This document shows positions 22,246 through 27,462 of a DNA stretch of 27,462 bases, in pieces. The DNA is taken from the NCBI GenBank assembly GCA_947479995.1, contig CANKBT010000005.1:1-27462 (forward strand), in the 5' to 3' direction. Below the pieces are notes generated by a model that was given only the letters and a program-made list of their open reading frames with translations, made no database searches and was not told where the DNA came from. Source of the DNA: Frankiaceae bacterium (GTDB lineage: Bacteria > Actinomycetota > Actinomycetes > Mycobacteriales > SCTD01). Position numbers and translations under genes: made by a program. The stretch's first letter is position 1. Each line of letters begins with the position of its first letter.

Positions 22246-23115
22246 GTGACCGACCAGGCCCCGCTCGACCGGCTCGTGGAGCTGCTCGACCTCGAGCGCA
22301 TCGAGGTCGACATCTTCCGCGGCCGCCAGCCGGGCACGAGCGTGCAGCGGGTCTTCGGCGGCCAGGTGGCCGCGCAGGCGCTCGTCGCCGCCGGCCGCAC
22401 CGTGCCGGACGACCGGCCCGTGCACAGCCTGCACGCCTACTTCCTGCGCCCCGGCGACCCGACGATCCCGATCGTCTACGAGGTCGACCGCATCCGCGAC
22501 GGCCGGTCGTTCACGACCCGCCGCGTCGTCGCGGTGCAGCACGGGCGCGCGATCTTCAACCTGCAGGCGTCGTTCGCCGTGGTCGAGGACGGCCTGCGCC
22601 ACGAGGCGCCCGCGCCGCAGGCGCCGCCGCCGGACGGCCTGCTCAGCCGCGACGAGGTGGTGGCCCGCCGGCGCGAGGCGGGCGAGCGCGAGCCCGACGG
22701 CTTCCCGGTCGAGATCCGCTTCGTCGACGAGCCGGCCGGCCCGGGCGCGACGACCGACCGGCAGCCGAGCACCCGCGTCTGGATGCGCACCCGCGGCACC
22801 CTGCCCGACGACCCGCTGCTGCACGTCTGCGCGGTGACGTTCGCCAGCGACGCGACGCTGCTCGGCGTGACGCTGCGACCGCACGACCTGTGGTTCGGCA
22901 GCGGCGTGCAGATGGCCTCGCTCGACCACGCCATGTGGTTCCACCGGCCGTTCCGCGCCGACGATTGGTTCCTCTACGCGCAGGACTCGCCGTGGGCCGG
23001 TGGCGCCCGCGGCCTGGCCAAGGGCGCGATCTACACGCACGACGGGCACCGCGCGGTGTCCGTCGTCCAGGAGGGGCTCATCCGGGTCCCCCGTCCGGAG
23101 TCGAAGGAGACCTAG
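22246..23115 (+). CDS. tesB: Acyl-CoA thioesterase II
   Basis: A 289-residue double-hotdog acyl-CoA thioesterase of the TesB type, hydrolysing fatty acyl-CoA to free acid and CoA. The N-terminal hotdog has VFGGQVAAQALVAAG and HSLHAYFLRPGDP; the C-terminal hotdog has the catalytic residues Asp202 (FASDATLLG), a hydroxyl residue near DSPWAGGARG (Ser248 in place of the common threonine), and Gln275 in VVQEGLIR. SLDHAMWFHRPF is a family hallmark. Length is normal. The neighbouring MaoC hydratase begins directly after the stop, so both are one transcription unit acting on acyl-CoAs. Confidence 0.94.
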   Translation: MTDQAPLDRLVELLDLERIEVDIFRGRQPGTSVQRVFGGQVAAQALVAAGRTVPDDRPVHSLHAYFLRPGDPTIPIVYEVDRIRDGRSFTTRRVVAVQHGRAIFNLQASFAVVEDGLRHEAPAPQAPPPDGLLSRDEVVARRREAGEREPDGFPVEIRFVDEPAGPGATTDRQPSTRVWMRTRGTLPDDPLLHVCAVTFASDATLLGVTLRPHDLWFGSGVQMASLDHAMWFHRPFRADDWFLYAQDSPWAGGARGLAKGAIYTHDGHRAVSVVQEGLIRVPRPESKET

Positions 23116-23595
23116 GTGCCCACGAACGGCGAGAACGCGTACGAGCTCTACCAGGCGGCGATCGGCGAGACGCAGGGCAGCGGCGAGTGGTTCACCGTCG
23201 ACCAGGCGCGCATCAACGCCTTCGCCGACGTCACCGAGGACCACCAGTTCATCCACGTCGACCCCGAGCTGTCGGCGCAGGTGTCGCCGTTCGGCACGAC
23301 GATCGCGCACGGCTTCCTCACGCTGTCCCTGCTCACGCCGCTCATCTCCTCGATCCCGACGCCGCCCGAGCGGCTCACCGGCATCGCCATGGGCCTGAAC
23401 TACGGCTTCGACAAGGTGCGCTTCATCAACCCGGTCAAGGTCGACTCGCGGATCCGCGCGACCTCGGTGCTCGCGGGCGTCGAGAAGCGCGACCCCAACA
23501 CGCTGCAGGTCACCCAGACCGTCACCGTCGAGATCGAGGGCGAGGCGAAGCCGGCCCTCGTCGCCGACTGGGTGACGCGCTACATGTACAGCTGA
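23116..23595 (+). CDS. MaoC family dehydratase (R-specific enoyl-CoA hydratase)
   Basis: A 159-residue single-hotdog MaoC hydratase. The hydratase-2 motif is clear: FADVTEDHQFIHVDPE (36-51) with catalytic Asp42 and His47, followed by GTTIAHGFLTLSL (60-72). It adds water to trans-2-enoyl-CoA giving R-3-hydroxyacyl-CoA, or the reverse. The GTG at 23116 starts right after the thioesterase stop codon, with a strong Shine-Dalgarno sequence AAGGAG 6 bases upstream inside the thioesterase gene. The NYGFDKVRFINPVKV segment is usual for the stand-alone bacterial form. Substrate chain length cannot be read from sequence. Confidence 0.93.
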   Translation: MPTNGENAYELYQAAIGETQGSGEWFTVDQARINAFADVTEDHQFIHVDPELSAQVSPFGTTIAHGFLTLSLLTPLISSIPTPPERLTGIAMGLNYGFDKVRFINPVKVDSRIRATSVLAGVEKRDPNTLQVTQTVTVEIEGEAKPALVADWVTRYMYS

Positions 23596-23596
23596 T

Positions 23597-23657
23597 CCGG
23601 ACGTCCCCGGACGACCCGGACACGCGCCGTCCGCGGCCGTCCGCGCCCGCCTACGCT
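23597..23657 (+). promoter_or_regulatory. Promoter and CCGGAC/GTCCG repeat cluster before the LOV phosphatase
   Basis: Three copies of CCGGAC (starting at 23597, 23607 and 23616) are followed by a perfect 10-base tandem repeat GCCGTCCGCG (23626-23635 and 23636-23645), whose GTCCG is the inverse of CGGAC. The -10 box TACGCT (23652-23657) comes next, about 47 bases before the GTG at 23705; a ribosome binding site (GGGAGGA) is in the leader. Repeats on the -35 region suggest operator half-sites; the opposing copies could also fold to end the maoC transcript. Confidence 0.45.
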
Positions 23658-23704
23658 GTCGCGACGGCCCGCGCGGCGGCCGCTCGCGGCGCGGGAGGAC
23701 GGGC

Positions 23705-24856
23705 GTGGACGGCACGGCGGAGCAGGCCCCCGAGGAGCTCTTGGCGACGGCGCTGGAGGACCTCGGCGTCGCCGTGTGCATCTCCGACGCGCGCCTGCCC
23801 GACCTGCCGCTCGTCTGGGTCAACCGGGCCTTCACGGCGACGACCGGCTACGCCGCGGACGACGTGCTCGGGCGCAACTGCCGCTTCCTGCAGGACGGCC
23901 TGCCGCCGCAGCCGCAGGTCGACGAGGTGCGCGCGGCCCTGGCCGCCGAGCAGCCGGTCGTCGTCGTCATGGCCAACCGCCGCGCCGACGGCGTGGTGTT
24001 CCAGAACGAGCTGACGCTGACGCCGCTGCACGACGACGCCGGCACGCTCACGCACTACCTGGCGCTGCAGCGCGACGTCACCGCGCAGGTGCGCGCCGAG
24101 GCCGAGCAGGCCGACCTGGCCCGCACGCTGCAGAGCGGGCTCGTGCCGCCGAAGCTCCCGGACGTGCCGGGCCTCGACGTCGCGGTGCGCTACGAGCCCG
24201 GCTCGCGCACCGCCGACGGCGGCGCCGTGAGCGGCGACTTCTACGACCTGTACGCCACGAGCGGCGCGGTCGGCGCGGCCGCGACCTGGAACGCGGCCAT
24301 CGGCGACGTCGCCGGGCGGGGGCCGGGCGCGGCGGCGTACACCGCCACGGTGCGCAACCTGCTCAAGGGGCTGGGCCTCGGGCAGGGCAGCCCGTCGCGC
24401 GCGCTGCGCCTGCTCAACAGCGCGCTGCACGACGAGCTCGGCGACCGCTTCGTCACCGTGGCGCTCGCGCAGCTGCAGGTGCGCAGCGACCGCGTGCGCG
24501 CCACGGTCGCCCTCGGCGGACACCCGCAGCCGGTCGCGGTGCGCGACGGCGAGGCCGCGCTCGTCGGCGAGCCGGGCACCCTCATCGGCCTGCTGCCCGA
24601 GGCGGTCGCGACCGACGTCGTCGTGCCGCTGCAGCAGGGCGACGCGCTGCTGCTCTACACCGACGGGCTCACCGAGGCCGGGCCGGCGGGCGACCAGTTC
24701 GGCGAGGACCGGCTGCTCGAGGTCGCCGCCGGCGCGGCCGGGGGCAGCGCTGCCGCGACCGCGGACGCGGTGCTCGACGCGGTGCGCCAGCACGACAGCG
24801 GCGTCGAGGACGACGCCGCGCTGCTCGTGCTGCGGGTGGACGACCGCCGGGCCTGA
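23705..24856 (+). CDS. Blue-light LOV sensor / PP2C-type (SpoIIE) serine phosphatase
   Basis: A 383-residue cytosolic signalling protein. An N-terminal PAS domain of the LOV class covers about residues 15-127 and has GRNCRFLQ (57-63), where Cys59 is the flavin-adduct cysteine. The other flavin contacts are also in place: Asn91 (NRRADG), Asn101 (FQNELTLTP) and Gln122 (LALQRDVT). A linker helix leads to a SpoIIE/PP2C domain with metal aspartates Asp178 (SGDFYD), Asp201 (IGDVAGRG), Asp320 (YTDGLTE) and Asp369 (EDDAALLVL). Light should switch the phosphatase, whose targets are normally anti-sigma-factor antagonists. There is no HATPase or STAS gene nearby. The GTG at 23705 has GGGAGGA a few bases upstream. 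Confidence 0.93.
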   Translation: MDGTAEQAPEELLATALEDLGVAVCISDARLPDLPLVWVNRAFTATTGYAADDVLGRNCRFLQDGLPPQPQVDEVRAALAAEQPVVVVMANRRADGVVFQNELTLTPLHDDAGTLTHYLALQRDVTAQVRAEAEQADLARTLQSGLVPPKLPDVPGLDVAVRYEPGSRTADGGAVSGDFYDLYATSGAVGAAATWNAAIGDVAGRGPGAAAYTATVRNLLKGLGLGQGSPSRALRLLNSALHDELGDRFVTVALAQLQVRSDRVRATVALGGHPQPVAVRDGEAALVGEPGTLIGLLPEAVATDVVVPLQQGDALLLYTDGLTEAGPAGDQFGEDRLLEVAAGAAGGSAAATADAVLDAVRQHDSGVEDDAALLVLRVDDRRA

Positions 24857-24869
24857 CGCCGCACGCCGT

Positions 24870-24933
24870 CCGGTGTGCGCCGGGTCACACGGGTACGGGA
24901 GGGTGTGACCTCCGGCGGCGCGGACGCGCCGCC
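24870..24933 (+). promoter_or_regulatory. Overlapping inverted repeats and GC hairpin before the WS/DGAT gene
   Basis: GGTCACAC (24883-24890) and GTGTGACC (24903-24910) are a perfect 8-base inverted repeat around 12 bases. The first arm can pair alternatively with an upstream CCGGTGTG (24870-24877), 7 of 8 bases with the flanking CACACGGG. A separate hairpin, GGCGGCGCG-ga-CGCGCCGCC (24914-24933), follows and stands just ahead of the ribosome binding site GAAGG. They may be an operator and/or leader structure, or the end of the phosphatase transcript. Confidence 0.45.
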
Positions 24934-24950
24934 CCGGCGAAGGGCCGTCC

Positions 24951-26417
24951 GTGCGCCAGCTGACCCCGCTCGACGTCCAGTTCCTCGGTCTGGAGAACGC
25001 CCGCAACCACGGCCACGTCGCCGGGCTCGCCGTCTACGACCCCTCGACCGCGCCCGGCGGCATGACGCTCGAGACGGTGCAGGCGCACGTCGCGCGGCGC
25101 CTCGGGCTCGTCCCGCCGTTCCGCTGGCGCCTCGTGCAGGTGCCGCTCGGGCTGGGCCTGCCGTACTGGGTCGACGACCCCGACTTCGACCTCGAGTACC
25201 ACGTGCGCGAGGTGGCGCTGCCCGCCCCGGGCGACGACGCCCAGCTCGCGCAGCAGGTGGCCCGGCTGCACGCGCGGCCGCTCGACCGGGCGCACCCGCT
25301 GTGGGAGCTCTACGTCATCAGCGGCCTGTCCGGCGGCCGCGTCGCGCTGTTCACCAAGGTGCACCACGCCGCGGTCGACGGCATGAGCGGCGCCGAGATC
25401 CTCACCGCGCTGCTCGACCTGTCGCCCGAGGGCCGCGACCTCGAGGAGGCCGCGCCGCCGGTCGCCGGCGGTCTGCCGAGCACCCTCGGCATGCTGCGGC
25501 GCGGCGTCCTGGGCGTCCCGCGCTACCCGCTGCGCGTGCTGCGCGTGCTGCCCCGCACGCTGGCCCACCTCGACGGCAACCCGGTGGCCCGCACGATCCC
25601 CGGCACCGGCCTGGTCGCGAGCGCCGCCCGCACCGTGATGCGCACCGGCAGCGGCGACGGCGGCGTGCTGGAGATGCCGAGCGCCAAGGCCGAGCGCACG
25701 GTCTTCAACGAGCTGCTCACCCCGCACCGCCGGGTGTCGTTCGCCTCGCTGTCGCTCGCCGAGGTCAAGGAGGTCAAGAACGCCTTCGGCGTGACGGTCA
25801 ACGACGTCGTCGTGACGCTCTGCGCCGCCGCGCTGCGCGAGGTGCTGCAGGCGCAGGGGCAGCTGCCCGAGCGCGACCTCGTCGCGATGGTGCCGCTGTC
25901 GGTGCGCACGCCCGAGCAGGCCGGCACGTACGGCAACCGCGTCTCGGCGATGGTCGTGCCGGTGCCGACGTCGCTGGCCGACCCGGTGGCGCGGCTCGAG
26001 CGCGCGCACGAGGTGCTCGACAGCGCCAAGCAGCGCCACCGCGCGATGCCGGCCGACGTCATGGTCGACACCGCCGCGCTGCTGCCCAGCGCCTTCGTCG
26101 GCCGCGCGTCGCGGCTGGCCACGCGGCTCATGACGCAGCTGCCGCTCGAGCCCGTCTTCAACATCATCATCTCGAACGTGCCCGGCCCGCCGTTCCCGCT
26201 GTGGTTCGACGGCGCCCGGCTGCTCGCGCACTACCCGGTGAGCGCCATCAACGACCTGGCCGGCCTCAACATCACCGTGCTGAGCTACCTCGACAGCATC
26301 GACGTCGGCGTCGTCGCCGACCGCGCGCAGCTGCCCGACGCGTGGCCGGTCGTCGAGGCGATGCAGCGCGGCCTGGCCGACCTGCTCGAGGCGGCGCGGG
26401 AGCGCGCGGCGGGCTGA
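24951..26417 (+). CDS. WS/DGAT/MGAT family O-acyltransferase
   Basis: A 488-residue acyltransferase of the wax ester synthase/diacylglycerol acyltransferase family. The start matches the family (LTPLDVQFLGLENARNHGHV). The catalytic motif is KVHHAAVDGMSG (136-147; His139 and Asp143 as the active pair), preceded by PLW (116-118). The C-terminal half has NDVVVTLCAAALREVL and NIIISNVPGPPFPLW, both conserved. It esterifies alcohols or diacylglycerol with acyl-CoA, making storage lipids. Length is normal. The GTG at 24951 has GAAGG 8 bases upstream. It sits close to the TesB and MaoC genes, suggesting a lipid-metabolism neighbourhood. Confidence 0.94.
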   Translation: MRQLTPLDVQFLGLENARNHGHVAGLAVYDPSTAPGGMTLETVQAHVARRLGLVPPFRWRLVQVPLGLGLPYWVDDPDFDLEYHVREVALPAPGDDAQLAQQVARLHARPLDRAHPLWELYVISGLSGGRVALFTKVHHAAVDGMSGAEILTALLDLSPEGRDLEEAAPPVAGGLPSTLGMLRRGVLGVPRYPLRVLRVLPRTLAHLDGNPVARTIPGTGLVASAARTVMRTGSGDGGVLEMPSAKAERTVFNELLTPHRRVSFASLSLAEVKEVKNAFGVTVNDVVVTLCAAALREVLQAQGQLPERDLVAMVPLSVRTPEQAGTYGNRVSAMVVPVPTSLADPVARLERAHEVLDSAKQRHRAMPADVMVDTAALLPSAFVGRASRLATRLMTQLPLEPVFNIIISNVPGPPFPLWFDGARLLAHYPVSAINDLAGLNITVLSYLDSIDVGVVADRAQLPDAWPVVEAMQRGLADLLEAARERAAG

Positions 26418-26457
26418 GGTGCGCGTCGCGCGCGGCCCGGCGGGGCAGGCCACCGGC

Positions 26458-27240
26458 ATGGCTGACCTGACCTCCCGCGCCCGGACCCTGCTCGACCTGC
26501 ACACCGCTCCGGAGGTGCTCGCCCTCGTCAACGTCTGGGACGTCGTCTCCGCCCGCGTGGTGGCCGGCGTCGAGGGCGTCACCGCGCTCGCCACCGCGAG
26601 CCACTCGATCGCCGCGACCTTCGGCTACGAGGACGGCGAGAACATCCCGCTCGCGCTGCACCTGTCGATGGTCGAGCGCATCACCGGCGCCGTCGACCTG
26701 CCGGTGTCGATGGACTTCGAGGGCGGCTACGGCGACGCCGGCGAGACCGCCCGCCGGGCCATCGCTGCGGGCGTCGTCGGAGGCAACCTCGAGGACCAGC
26801 TCAGGCCCCTCGACGAGGCCGTCGCCGCCGTCGAGGCCGTGCTCGCCGCGGGCCGCGACGCGGGCATCGACTTCGTGCTCAACGCCCGCACCGACGTCTT
26901 CGTCAAGGCCGCGCAAGGCGCCGACCGCGACGAGCTGCTCGCCGAGGCCGCCCGCCGCGGGCGGGCCTTCCTCGAGGCCGGGGCGCCGGTCGTCTTCGTG
27001 CCCGGCGTCGTCGCGCGCGAGGAGGTCGAGGCGCTCGTCGGCGAGCTCGGCCCCCGCCGGCTCAGCGTCATCTCGGTGCCCGGCGCGTCGCTGCCGGTGC
27101 GCGATCTGCAGGAGCTCGGCGTCGCGCGGGTGTCGACGGGCCCGTTCACGCAGCGCGTCGCGCTCACCGCGCTGCAGGACGCGGCTGTCGCGATCGTCGG
27201 CGGCGGCACCCTCCCCGAGGGCACCCGCCCCCTCAACTGA
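26458..27240 (+). CDS. Isocitrate lyase / PEP mutase family protein
   Basis: A 260-residue (beta/alpha)8 enzyme of the isocitrate lyase/phosphoenolpyruvate mutase superfamily. Visible motifs are NVWDVVSARV near the N-terminus, PVSMDFEGGYGD (83-93, Mg-binding Asp86 and Glu88), GGNLEDQ (109-114) and LNARTDVFV. The KKCGH motif of true isocitrate lyase is absent, and the size is that of the smaller carboxy-lyase or mutase members, such as 2-methylisocitrate-lyase-like or oxaloacetate-decarboxylase-like proteins. The reaction is thus C-C or P-C cleavage of unknown substrate. The ATG at 26458 is chosen over the GTG at 26419 because family members begin just before the TLLDLH segment. Confidence 0.9.
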   Translation: MADLTSRARTLLDLHTAPEVLALVNVWDVVSARVVAGVEGVTALATASHSIAATFGYEDGENIPLALHLSMVERITGAVDLPVSMDFEGGYGDAGETARRAIAAGVVGGNLEDQLRPLDEAVAAVEAVLAAGRDAGIDFVLNARTDVFVKAAQGADRDELLAEAARRGRAFLEAGAPVVFVPGVVAREEVEALVGELGPRRLSVISVPGASLPVRDLQELGVARVSTGPFTQRVALTALQDAAVAIVGGGTLPEGTRPLN

Positions 27241-27278
27241 GCGGCACCTCCGGCGGTGGTCGCGGGGCGCCGAGCGCC

Positions 27279-27462
27279 TCAGCGGCGGGCGGCGGCCAGC
27301 AGGGCGCCGGCCACGAGCAGCACGCCGCCGGCGGTCGTGACCCAGACGCCCGCACCGACCGCCGGCAGCACGTCGGCGAGCAGCCCCGCCGGCAGCGCCT
27401 CGGCCTCGGGGGTGCGGCGCACGAAGCCCGCGGCGTCGAGGACGTCGCCGCGCGCGCCCTGC
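27279..27462 (-). CDS. C-terminal fragment of a membrane protein (5' end outside window)
   Basis: A 60-residue C-terminal piece is open to the right edge of the window and ends in TGA at 27281-27279. It reads as a Gly/Ala-rich region with FVRRTPEAEALPAGLLADV, then a hydrophobic helix (GVWVTTAGGVLLVAGALLAAA) and a terminal Arg-Arg. The helix plus RR end resembles either a final membrane helix or a periplasmic domain anchor. No family can be named from this fragment. It is convergent with the PEP-mutase-like gene, 38 bases away. Confidence 0.55.
   Translation of the reverse strand, partial: QGARGDVLDAAGFVRRTPEAEALPAGLLADVLPAVGAGVWVTTAGGVLLVAGALLAAARR

Noticed and set aside
1..27462. Mobile element, prophage, CRISPR or genomic island
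   Set aside because: No transposase, integrase, repeat array, tRNA or composition shift is seen; all genes share the same high-GC codon style.

Overview
The window is typical chromosome of a very high-GC actinobacterium. Base composition is uniformly GC-rich, third codon positions are almost all G or C, GTG starts are common, and neighbouring genes often overlap by 4 bp (GTGA or ATGA). Several families are characteristic of the group: a LigC-type DNA ligase, an ECF42-like sigma factor with a YCII partner, a WS/DGAT acyltransferase and a LAxTG sorting signal. I see no rRNA, tRNA, CRISPR array, insertion sequence, prophage or AT-rich island. No gene-free stretch exceeds 300 bases. The longest gap is 16365-16620 (256 bases), and it contains a short leader-peptide gene.

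Layout. 2-2377 (+): end of a DedA membrane protein, M18 aminopeptidase and MOSC protein, all overlapping. 2398-3946 (-): ArsR regulator, SRPBCC/AHSA1 protein and dihydrofolate-reductase-like protein in one operon, with a promoter/operator palindrome in front. 4007-6052 (-): two-helix K+ channel with an RCK domain, then ZapE-type ATPase. 6105-7559 (+): ACAD10-type phosphotransferase and a small cytidine-deaminase-like protein. 7609-8947 (-): three membrane proteins, two of them tandem paralogues. 9039-10612 (-): YCII protein and ECF42-type sigma factor. 10754-12235 (+): amidase. 12240-14922 (-): dihydrofolate-reductase-like protein, SerA and an EamA exporter. 15030-16500 (-): leader peptide and DAACS symporter, ending in a strong hairpin. 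16621-17667 (+): LigC-type ligase, overlapping the tail of a convergent Tat-exported, sortase-anchored PhoD phosphatase (17650-19677, -). 19741-22238 (+): ABC-F ATPase and DUF817 membrane protein. 22246-27240 (+): a lipid-oriented run of TesB thioesterase, MaoC hydratase, a LOV-PP2C blue-light phosphatase, WS/DGAT acyltransferase and a PEP-mutase/isocitrate-lyase-like protein. 27279-27462 (-): tail of a membrane protein.

Most notable points. (1) A 24-codon leader with the HVDLLR...LC signature lies upstream of the DAACS symporter. Its ribosome binding site is perfectly complementary (10 bp) to a segment just after its stop codon, and that segment can also form a local hairpin, so the arrangement looks like an attenuator. 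(2) At least ten genes have a -10-like hexamer (mostly TANNNT or CAGGNT) 6-7 nt before the start codon, as expected for leaderless mRNAs, and this helps choose starts. (3) The PhoD phosphatase carries both a twin-arginine signal and a LAATG anchor. (4) The PP2C phosphatase has an intact LOV photochemical motif.
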